Shown here: piece after piece, positions 47,853 to 57,471 of the stretch
Numbering within the stretch: the first letter of the stretch is position 1
Layout of the letters: every line of letters begins with the position of its first letter
Origin: Numida meleagris
Taxonomy: Eukaryota; Chordata; Aves; Galliformes; Numididae
Length of the DNA stretch: 64,000 bases
Direction of reading: 5' to 3'
NCBI RefSeq assembly: GCF_002078875.1
Contig: NC_034409.1
Span: forward strand, 105,691,250-105,755,249
Translations under genes and position numbers: made by a program
The notes under the pieces: generated by a model
Databases searched by the model: none
What the model was told of the DNA's origin: nothing
Seen by the model: only the letters and a program-made list of their open reading frames with translations

Positions 47853-50800
47853 GACTCCCTTTACTTGTAGCCCTGTGCCCTGCAGCAAACCAGTCCCTAA
47901 CCACAGCATTACAGTTCTGGGCCCTGGGAGATGTAAGGGATGACCCCCAGGTGTATCACCTTTATGTCTGCATTGCCTTCTCGCCTGATGAGGTCATTTC
48001 TGTAAAAGCCTGACAGGGGTATTTCCTTCATGAACAGAACAGACTTTCAATTAGAAAGTCAGAAGGACTAATCCATTCCTATCTTTTTCTAATGATAAAA
48101 GAGACGGATGGAGGCTGCTTCCCAGTGGCCTACCCAAACTGAGGTGGTTGTCTCAGATTGGCAAATTGTCCTGTCCTCTGCCCAGGGAGGAAGCTGACAA
48201 CTGCCATCCACTAGCTGCTTAAATTTTAGATGGCTACAGCTCAATGAAGTCAAGCTTAGCCCCACAAAGCAGTTTTTCATGCTCACTGTAGCAGATTTGA
48301 CTTCTCTGCATAGAAGGTGCAAGAACCAAAATCTCAGATTCCTCTGTGCTCTTCATTTCGAGAGCGTGATGAATTGCTTCGCTGCCATGAAACCTTGGTT
48401 GTGCCTACTAAGAGGTGCTCTTTGTGGTTTCAGGATGTTGACATGCATACTGGTGACAGATGATTTGGCTTGTCCCGACTGCTAGAGATTCAGAGCTTGC
48501 TACAGACTGTTTGCTATAAATTCATAAAAATACCAGAGAACTTATAAACACAGAGAAGGAATGAGGAATACTGGCCCGAAGTCCCAGCTTCACATTCTGG
48601 GCAAATATAATGAAACTGGGGAAAAAGCACTTGCTTGACTTAATTTTTTTTTAATTATTTTTCTTTTTTTCTAACCTGCTTTTAATTCACAGGCACAAAG
48701 CTGTGTAAAAAACTCTGTCAGCCTTTGAAGAGCCAACTAGAGTCAGAAAAGTCAATGCGACAGTGCTTCTTTGGAGAAATGATTGATATCTTTTGCCCTA
48801 CCTGCTTCACGTGGATCCTGCAATTCAGCTTCTTTTCCAAGCAGTCTGCAGTTTAGTCTCAGTGCAGGCTGTTACGCAATGTATTAATGTTACTTTTGTA
48901 GTTATACTATCAATCCTTTGTGTATAATTTGTGAACTCTGCAGAGAACAGTCCATTTTATAAACAAAATTTTAAAACACCAGGATTAAATTTATTAGCGT
49001 TCATTCAGAAATGACAAAGCTTTTTTAGAAAACTGAATTTTGCATCAAAATTTCCCTTCTGTGCAGCTTATAAACGTTTTTCTTTCATTTAGATTCTTTT
49101 AATTCTTTCACTTCTTAGATTCCTTTTAATTCTTCCACTTACAGAAAATAAAAATATAAACCATGATAGAAATGAAATCTGTCTAATTTTTCTTTGACTG
49201 ACATATTTAATTTTTTATAATGCTACTGCGTAAGAGTAATTTGCAAAGAAGATGCATGTGGAGCTCAGTGAATCCATATGATTTTTGCACATACACTCAA
49301 TTACACTAAAACAAATCACACACAAACTGCATGCAGTACGGCTACTGAATGTCAAAAACCGCATGGGACTTCTTGAAAAAGCGTGCTTCAGTCAAATCAG
49401 GTCAAATAGACTGTGTATATCCATGCTTAATAAGCTAAAAATGAAGTAATAAAGTCAGTGCAAAGCCGGGATGCATTACAAAAAGCTCAAACTGGTAAGC
49501 CAACATGACTTAGAAATGAGAAGACATCAATCAGATTTTGCAAAACATTCTGTTACAAGTAGTTTACAGAGCAGCAAGCTGCTGCTTCTAGCCCACCACT
49601 CTCAGCAGCAGGAAAATGACAGATATACTCTGATACACATTTGATAACAGCACAATGTTAGCAAAAAATAGTCCCTTACAGACCACTTGCAGTGGCCAGG
49701 GGAAGACAGAAGCATAAGAAGCTTGCTCGGTAGGCAGTGTATTTGGGAATGAGGGGAGGTCAATAGGAAGAGCATCGTCTCCTGAACCCACACACCTGCA
49801 CAGCCTCAGTCTAGGCTGCTGCTACTTCCCTGCTAGCGGCCCAGGTGCTGCAGGACAGCCCATCCCCTCCCTGGAGAGGAAGGTGGTGCTGGCCACGAGC
49901 TGCACTCACTGACTTCCAGCGATGCTCTCTGAGCCCTTCAGTCCCCATCCAGTCTCATCACCCTGAGCAAAGTCCAAGAGATTTTTTTCTCCCTTTGCCG
50001 TTTCCTTGCGAGGTGAAAAGAAAACAAGCCTGTTTCATTACAGACCTCCTGCAGGAACTTGAAAACTTGGGTGTCTAAACTGCGCTGATTGAAACCACAT
50101 TGAAGCTCGTGTTTGCTTAACTTGCAGCGCTGCAAGCCTGCTGGTGCTGATCACTTCCTACAAGCCAACCCTTTTGGTAAGTCAGCAACTAATGAGGTAC
50201 GTGCAGTTCAAAGCTGCAGACTACCTGGCAAGCCCAGATCTGAAACCCAGCACAAGTTGTGGTTCATTTGCATGAGCAGTGCTGTGAAAGGGGCAGCTGC
50301 TTCTCAACGTCCTGCCAATATGGCACAGCATGCGGGCAGTCTCCTGGCTTCTCTGCGCTGGGAGAATCAGCAGCAGCACAGCATCACTAAACAGATAGTA
50401 AGGCTGAAAGCAACACTGCTCTCCAGACACTTTATTAGGGACATGGATACCACGCGGTGCACATGTTAAAACAAACAACAACAGAAGAGCTCAACGCAAC
50501 AGCAAACTCCTAGCTCTCCAAGCCCCGGTGCACACCAGCGGTTTCCTAGACACAGTGGTCCCACGGAATCCAGCTCGTGTGGCTGCAAGCTGAGGCCCTT
50601 CCCTTCCACCCACTGTCTATCAAAGCATCTGGTATCTGCAGCTAAAATGAAAACACATGTTTATTGTTTTCTCTTAGGGCAGACAATTAATATTTATACG
50701 ATGCATTATCAAACAAACATAACTATGTATTTTGTTCCTGGAATAAGTTTTTTGTAGCGGAATGAAGTTGTGCCAAGGAGGGATTTCATCTGATGCAAGC

Positions 50801-53800
50801 AGCATGCAAGAGCAATCCACTTCCCACTGTAGCTTTCGAAATTAAAAAGCAGTGTTTCAGAATGTGTCACAGAAAAGGTAAGACAGTGAAAATGAATGCT
50901 ATGGAGCGCTCCCCTGCTCTATCCAAGGAAAAGTGGCACTGAGACTAATAGGAGATACGCGTGCAACAGAAGTACGGAAGTAGACTTTTTGCAAATGGCA
51001 TGTTTACTCTAGATCAAATATCATTTTAGCTCTTAAACAACATAAAAATGTCTCACCGCATACATTTCAGCTTTTATATACACACCGATTAACAAGGACA
51101 TACACTACATCTACGGCAGAATAAACTCTTTGGTTTTCATTGTGAAATTGCTGTTTCTCGCATTCAATCAAGCTCTCCAGATTATACACATACCACCACA
51201 TATAAATAGAAGAGGTCAAAACGTAGTTTAAATATAACAGATATGTCCGCAGCTCCATATTTAGATATACCCTTTAATTTTTTTCTGTTGCCTACTTTTT
51301 ACTGACATTTAAATTTAGCAAAGTAATTTTAGACTGTCAGTTTTTTACCTATACTAGTTAACTATTAGCAACATTGTCAAAGAAATATATTAGATTTCCT
51401 CCATTTATTTAATTACTTTTCAAACCATCACAGTAACACAGATCCTCACAGCTCCAGCCTTCAGCCCGGCCAAAAGACAAAATGATGCTAAGCTAAAAAC
51501 TGCCTGACTAAAAGTACACAGATAGAACCACGCCAGGAAATCAAATATATTCCAGTGGCCACAAAAGTGGACAGTTATGGGCACAATGAAAGCCAGCATG
51601 GTGTTAAGCACAAAAGGTAATTATTTCAAGCCCTGACCTTTGTTGGCAATGTCCACCTACAGTTCAGGCCACAGCCTTCCACAATGCAAGAAATATAATT
51701 TGACCTTACAGATGCCTTCTCCCCCCCCAATAAACAACATATCCGAGAACATGGTAATCTTCCTGATAATGAAAAATAAATAAACCCCCCAAAAATCCCA
51801 AACAACCCGGCCCCAAAGCTCAACAACCTGCGGTGGGTATTTCAAGGGAAAGGATTTGCTTCAACCCAAACAGTTGTAATGGTTTCATTGTTACCTGCTA
51901 ATAACTCCCCCAGTGTTTAGGAAAGGAAGGAAATGTGGCATGTGTCCTCTCAGAGCTACCAGATGCCAACAGCACTGCAAAAGCTTTTCGTGTTTGTTTG
52001 TTTTTGGATTCTCAGTGGAGGGCATAGAAACAAAGGGAGAAACTCTTGACTAGGCAAACCTTCATTAAGCGGTCCAAATGAGCTGCCCTGCAGAAGGAGA
52101 ACCAATGAACGCAATCTGCCTCCAGTTTGGCTGGAGAAGCACTGGTGTTTTGTAAGGAGCGCAAAGGAAGGGATTTGCCTCATCGGTAACCAGGTATTTG
52201 CTCATGTGATGCTGCTCGAACCAAGCGGGTGACAAACAACCGGCTGGGGATTTGGTGTTTGTTTACACAGCTCCACGTGCACTCAGAAAATAAATTCCCC
52301 CCCCGGCAAACAAGTAGCAGAGACATCCACAGTGCCCAGGCAAAAGTACTGGGGTTTAGGGTGCAATCATACCACTAACAACTGTGTCAGCGTGCAGACT
52401 GCAATTTGTGCCTATGGACATAGGAGTGATTGTACTCGTGATCAGGGATGCAACTTCTGAATTTGTAGCAATCTGCACCTCAGGCTCGTGGCTGCTATCA
52501 CTGACACTGCTCAATAGGCTCACGTACCCACACTGTGTCTGAGCCTGACAAGGAGCTCAAACCTGGTTAAAAAAATAGAGTAGCCCTGCAGCTCATGCTG
52601 CTATAAACCATCAGAGGACAAACAGGACCAACTGATATCTTCTAGAATATATCTTTATGAATGAAATGCTACATACATTATAAGCCAGAGTTAACACCTT
52701 AGGAGCAAAAAGTCCGACTGATCGCATCTAGGGCTACCGCTGACAGATCATTTATAAAGTGCCTGCAACATGTAACTCTATCCAGCACTGTATGATTTGT
52801 TTAACTTTGGGGAGTCGATGGTGGGAGGTGGGGACAGATGCTATTCCAAGCTCTAACCCGTGAAGTGCTTTTGGAGGTAGCGTTTTTCTTCCTTGCAAAG
52901 TTTTCCAAAGATTCACACAGCCCTTCAGCCATTGTTTGGCTGCACACAAGTATGGAAGAAAATCAGAGCCGACATTACTCTTTCAGCACACTGCATCACT
53001 GATTATTTTTAACATCACTTAGAAAATAGACAAGATAATCAATATCAAAATATATTTGTCCCGCACTAAGTATTTAGCCTTTCTTTTTCTCTTCATTTAA
53101 TTAGGAAGCAGCAAAGCGATCTGTTAAGGACCCTTCTCTTCTTTGCTTTCCATGTCAGCTCAGGAGTGTTTGAAACCCCATAGGTGGTGGTGCACAGACC
53201 CCGACGAAAGCTTCCATTTCCTACCCTGGTGAGATGCTGTCTTTGTCTACTTTGCTTGTTTCCACGAAACCGGGGAAGCAGTTAAGGGGTTAAACCAAAG
53301 GAATGTGACATTTCTCCATGTGCAGTTCAGAGACCTATCCTGGTTTTTCTAGTGGACTCAGAATTACATGGGTAGAATGTAATTTCCAAACTATTCCTTC
53401 AGAGCTGAAGCAGTGTTAATTCGGAGAATGACACTTCAAATACGAATAAGTAAAAGAAAAATAAAAGGGGGTGGGGGGGGGGAAGGAAAAAAGTACAAGT
53501 TTAGTTACACTGTGGGCACTCTGTGAAGGCAGCAATGAATGGAAGTTTATGTTAGCCAGAACTTGCAACTTCAGCTTTTGCAAGTAAGATTACCTTCGCT
53601 GCAAAGCCTACAGGAAAGTCATCTGGTCACCAAAACAGACGTCTGCGTGCTGTGCCCAAGCGCTGACTCTGAAAAGCCCAACAACCAGCCCTGATCTCAT
53701 CAGCCCAACTCAGGTAACTGAAGGTTTTCCTACGTCCAGGAACTTGTCAGCTTTTGAGACGGCCGTACAGGTATTAGTTAACTAAATGGCGAAGTGCCGA

Positions 53801-54130
53801 AAGAAGTACAAACGAACGAAAAGAAAAAAAATAAATAAAGGGGAAGGGAGGATATTTCGGACACTTGCGCCCGAAAAGAGAGCGGACAGCCTGAAACCAA
53901 ACGCATTAAAACGAAAGTGCCACCGCTCTACCACCCGAAGCAGCCGGCGAGGTCCGAGTGCGCGCAGCGGGCGCCCGCAGGAGGATGCTCGGCCGCCGCC
54001 GCCCCGCTCCCTTCGCCCCGACGGCGGCACCGCGCCCCCTCCGCGCCCATCCCCGCGGCCTCGGGCCGCTCGGCACCCCCCCCTGCCCGCGCCCCGTCCA
54101 CCGCGGTCCGGAAAAAGGACTTACCGGGCT

Positions 54131-54168
54131 CGGGGGGCGGCAGGGGACGGGGACGGGGACGGGGGAAG
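54131..54168 (+). other. G-run cluster with quadruplex potential
   Basis: The plus strand has runs of 6, 4, 4, 4 and 5 G (CGGGGGGCGG, then three GGGGAC units, then GGGGG) with loops of one to a few bases, just exonward of the proximal ERG donor. The ERG-sense strand is C-rich. It meets the usual G-quadruplex pattern. Confidence 0.6.
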
Positions 54169-54232
54169 GCGGCGGCCGCCGCCAGCGGGAGCGAGCGAGG
54201 GAGTGAGCGAGCGCGGGGCCGGCGGAGTGCAG

Positions 54233-54239
54233 TGAGTCA
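54233..54239. promoter_or_regulatory. AP-1/TRE-like site (TGAGTCA)
   Basis: An exact TGAGTCA (TGACTCA on the other strand) lies in the CpG island within or next to the proximal first exon. The match is exact, but function is inferred only; a 7-mer occurs often by chance. Confidence 0.3.
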
Positions 54240-54302
54240 CTTCAGTCGGGACGGGCTCAGCCCATCGCGCTGGCCCCGGGCTCAATGAGCCTCTTTCTTT
54301 CT

Positions 54303-54307
54303 CCAAT
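54303..54307 (+). promoter_or_regulatory. CCAAT box (inverted relative to ERG)
   Basis: CCAAT on the plus strand reads ATTGG on the ERG strand. It lies about 180 bp upstream of the proximal donor, a plausible promoter position (NF-Y type) if transcription starts near 54.23 kb. No TATA box was seen, as is usual for CpG-island promoters. Confidence 0.3.
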
Positions 54308-54360
54308 CGCCGAGCGGCGCAGCCGCTGCTCCTCGGCGCTCCCCGGCTCCCCCGCGGCCG

Positions 54361-54509
54361 NNNNNNNNNNNNNNNNNNNNNNNNNNNNNNNNNNNNNNNN
54401 NNNNNNNNNNNNNNNNNNNNNNNNNNNNNNNNNNNNNNNNNNNNNNNNNNNNNNNNNNNNNNNNNNNNNNNNNNNNNNNNNNNNNNNNNNNNNNNNNNNN
54501 NNNNNNNNN
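54361..54509. other. Assembly gap (149 N) inside the CpG island
   Basis: A run of N interrupts the GC-rich island between the two candidate first exons. Very GC-rich sequence is often lost in avian assemblies. Reading frames crossing this gap are not meaningful. Confidence 0.99.
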
Positions 54510-54842
54510 GGCCCGGGAGGGTTTAAAAAGAAGTACAAGCGAGGAGCCGACGTGAAGTCCGAGAGACCGCAGCGGGGCTCAGGAGCGCCGTGCAATAAAG
54601 AAATGAATGTGGGGAAATCAAAGGAGGGAGGGGAGCGCGGTGCGGAGAGCCGGGCGCTGAGAGCCCCTTCAGCGGGCGACGGGGAGCGGACGCGTCCCGG
54701 AGCGGGGAGCGGAGCGCTCCCATCACACACACACAGCACGAATACACAGTATACGGAGCCGGGAGAGTCGCGCACGCCGGGGAGCAGAGAGCGATGCAGC
54801 TCGTCCCGTCCCGCTGCCCCGTCCCGCCCCGTCCCTCCTTAC

Positions 54843-55010
54843 CGGGGCGCCGCTCCTGCCGCCGCCGCGCTGCCCCGGCCGCCCCCGGGCGCTCCTCGGC
54901 CCCCGCCGCCGCTCCGGGCATCGCCCGCCGCCGGTCCCCGCGGCGCTCCTCGGGCAGCGGTCAGCGCAAGGAGAGTCAGCGCGCGATGCGGAGAGCCGAG
55001 TGCTCCCTTA
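54843..55010 (-). other. Candidate ERG alternative first exon, distal, with an upstream ORF start
   Basis: A second strong minus-strand donor, GCCCCG|GTAAGGAGG (exon end 54843), lies about 0.7 kb upstream of the first. The segment is extremely GC-rich up to about 55010, where composition drops abruptly to AT-rich, so the transcription start is probably near 55.0 kb. It has an ATG at 54921 (G at -3), preceded in frame by TGA, opening 26 codons (MPGAAAGAEERPGAAG...) of low-complexity Ala/Gly/Arg sequence that reach the donor in phase 1. I do not recognise this as a protein N-terminus; an upstream ORF is more likely than a real isoform. Confidence 0.5.
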
Positions 55011-56949
55011 ATTAAAAAGAAAAAATATAACGATAATAAAATAAAATGGGGGAAAAAGAAGTAGAAAAAAATTAAAAGCGTCTCAGTTTTTAAAGCAGAA
55101 CTACATAATGTATTAATTGGTCGCTATTAGCATGCAGTTTTATTGAGCGTAGCACACAGAAGTCTGATTGTGAGCGAGGAGTGTTTTCAATGAAAGTGGA
55201 GTTATTTTAGCTGCAGACATGTTTACATTTCTGTGGTTTAGTCTATAACTTTCTCTTTTTCTTGCTTCAGAATTCTGCTCCGTGAAGCAAAGCCCTTAGC
55301 TCCCAGACATTCCAAAAAGTCTGCCAAAATAATAGGAAAAAAAAAAAGAGGGAGGAGAAATAAAAAAAACACACACAGAGACCCCCAAGTCTGGGTCAGG
55401 CCCAGGGCTGGATATGGGCAGAGCAAGCATTACCCCCTCCTCACTCCCTCTCCAGCTAAAAAGCCTTCAGGGCTCCATTTCCTGTTTTTAAGGAAAAAAT
55501 AAAGCGGGTCTAGGTCTGATTTTAGACACTGCCTAAACCAGGGCTGGTGGGTGCCGGGGACCTTTAACTCTCTCCATGCCGAAGGGTCCCCTATACACAG
55601 ACCACACGCTTTTGCCCTCTGGAAGCACGATGGCTTTGGACCACACTGTGCCTTTTTGAATGCCTAAATCATGACCGAAAGAGGTAAGCAGCAGCCTGAC
55701 CCATGCCAAGCTCAGAGCAGCAGAGCGAAGAGACAGAGCACCCCAAAAGTGGATCCTGCCTCAGCAGCACCTCCCAGTCCTTTCCCTGTGGCCAGGGAGC
55801 ATCCCCTGCCCCCCCACCTGCCTCACAGCCAATGTCTCCTGCTGGGGACAGACAACATCCTCCTGAGTGTTAGAACCACAGCTTAAGAAAAGCAAAATAT
55901 CCCCTCCCAAGCTTGTCTCAAGCATTTCTAGGTGCCTCTTTTCCCATTTTATCCCCTCCTTCCTTTTATTTTACATGCCAGATGACTGCTGTATAGTCGG
56001 ACCTTTTGCTTTTGAAGAAGCCCGAGAGTGTTATGATTTCCTAATGCTTAAAAAAGAAAAGAAAACACCTTTCCCCAAAGATGTTTTGTATTAATTTTAA
56101 GTATTGGTTCCTGGTTCGTGTCAGGCCCTTTTGCAATGAAATGTCCTGCGTGGGCTGTCACACCTGCTAAATATAATCCTCTATTTCTTTTGATATTCTG
56201 CAAAGGGCCTTTAAAGGTTCACATCCTCCAGTCTGGAGATTGAATTGCTTCATCTCAGATCTTAAAAAGCCTTGTAAGTTGCTGAATTTTGTCGATTTCA
56301 AAGCAGAGGGAGGGATACGATGGGACTGCGAGGCAATGCTGGTGCCCTGTGCCCTCCTCACAGTCCTGAGCCACTGTCCCACCCCAAAGGCTCTGCACTT
56401 CAGGGCCCAGAACGTGAGCTGGCTTTATGGCTTACCAGTGAGTTGAATATGAACATAGTAGCCCACTGCGCTATGGTAAATGCTCACCAGGGAGGAAATC
56501 ACAGATTCTATTTTATAGAAGGTAATGGAGTGAGATTACTCGCACTAACATACTTAGCTCTTCAGAGAACATAAATCTCTCAGGAAGACAGCCCCAAAAT
56601 GAGTGACTCCCCAAAACACTAATGGCACTGGGTTAGGGTGTGTGCTCAGCCCCATGGCCAGGCAGGGACAGGGCCATCCCTCCCCTGAGGACAGAGAGAC
56701 ATAAGGCACGGCTAGGTCAGCTGCTGGGCTGCTGTGGCCTTGCAGTTCTGTGGCACCCATTGGGCTCCAAGGGCCCCATGAAGGCACACCATGCATCTCT
56801 TCTGTCAGTGTGAATGACACAGAGGCGCAGCAGCTCTTTGCTATCTGCTTCAGAGCAAAGCCCTGTGCCACTCTCGCTGGTGGGGACAGCGGCCTTCCTG
56901 CAAGCAAGCAGCCACTAAAATGTAGGAGGCAGGGACATGGCTTAGAGAT

Positions 56950-57399
56950 GGGATCTGGTAGGGACCTGAGCCAGCAGTGTGCCCTGGCAGCCAGGAAGGC
57001 CAACTGTACCCGGGGGGCACCAGGCCCAGCACTGCTGCCAGGAGAGGGGAGGGGCTGTCCCCTCTGCTGCGCTGTGCGGCCTCACCTCCAGCACTGGGTG
57101 CAGGTTTGAGTGCTGTGATGTAAGAAGGAAATAAAGCTGTTAGAGAGCATCCAAAAGAGGGCTACAAAGATGGGGAAGGGTCTGGAGGGTTAGGAAATGG
57201 TTCTTCACCAGAGGGCAGTGGGCATGGAACAGGCTGCCCAGGGCAGTGGGCATAGCCCCAAGTGCTGGAGTTCAAGGAGCAGTTGGACACCACTCTCAGA
57301 CATAGTGTGGTCCTGTGTGGAGCCAGGAGCTGGACTCGATGATCCTTGTGGGTCTCTTCCAACTCGGTGTATTCTGTGATCTTACGATTCTATGATTCT
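56950..57399 (+). mobile_element. CR1 LINE 3' fragment (about 450 bp)
   Basis: It contains CAGTGTGCCCTGGCAGCCAG, AGAGCATCCAAAAGAGGGCT, GAACAGGCTGCCCAGGGCAG, GACTCGATGATCCTTGTGGG, TCTCTTCCAACTCGGTG and a tail of attctgtg/attctatg units ending at 57399. It belongs to a different CR1 subfamily from the copies nearer ERG, judging by the GATCCTTGTGGGTCTCTTCC variant. Confidence 0.93.
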
Positions 57400-57471
57400 A
57401 GGTCAGGTTAGTGGTTGGACTGGTGATCTTGAACATCTTTTCAGACCTGGATGATTCCATGATTCTGTGAT
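57400..57471 (+). mobile_element. Second CR1 3' tip directly abutting the previous one
   Basis: Immediately after one CR1 tail comes another CR1 end: GTTGGACTGGTGATCTTGAA, CATCTTTTCAGACCTGGATG, then ATTCCATGATTCTGTGAT. Either a CR1 inserted in the 3' part of an older one, or two independent truncated insertions. Confidence 0.85.

Larger units (their letters stand above)
46839..53899. other. ERG first intron next to the promoter
   Basis: It contains the AGGAG microsatellite with its gap and otherwise unique sequence. No CR1 or DNA transposon was recognised between 47.9 and 53.9 kb. G-runs (for example 53467-53481) and C-runs (51721-51728, 52299-52305) are the only simple features. Confidence 0.55.
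54125..54310 (-). other. Candidate ERG alternative first exon, proximal
   Basis: A near-perfect minus-strand donor, GCCCG|GTAAGTCC (exon end 54125, GT at 54124-54123), lies inside the CpG island and opens an intron running left toward the ERG start-codon exon. The 5' boundary is unknown; 54310 is a guess based on an inverted CCAAT box at 54303-54307 and the assembly gap from 54361. The only clear ATG nearby on this strand opens a two-codon ORF (ATG-GGC-TGA), so the exon is likely untranslated. The plus strand has no comparable donor in the island, which favours minus-strand transcription. Confidence 0.55.
53900..55012 (-). promoter_or_regulatory. CpG island promoter, probably of ERG
   Basis: Base composition rises sharply from about 53900 and falls at about 55012. 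The interval is dominated by G and C with dense CpG, in strong contrast to the AT-rich sequence on both sides; part of it is missing in an assembly gap. It holds two minus-strand splice donors, an AP-1-like site, an inverted CCAAT box and a G-run cluster. CpG islands in birds usually mark promoters. Assignment to ERG is inferred from orientation and from the ERG start-codon exon being the next confidently recognised exon on that strand. Confidence 0.75.

Noticed and set aside
47286..47943. 138 to 207 codon ORFs on both strands
   Set aside because: They are translated microsatellite and N; no gene.
50113..50481. 118-codon plus and 86-codon minus ORFs
   Set aside because: Compositionally ordinary, no motifs, no splice context; expected by chance.
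53786..54235. 149-codon plus-strand ORF rich in Arg/Pro starting MAKCRKKYKR
   Set aside because: Stop codons are rare in GC-rich DNA, so long ORFs arise in every frame of the island. No plus-strand splice donor or known protein supports it.
54285..55064. 259-codon plus-strand and 172-codon minus-strand ORFs across the island
   Set aside because: They run through 149 N and GC-rich sequence; the translations are artefacts.
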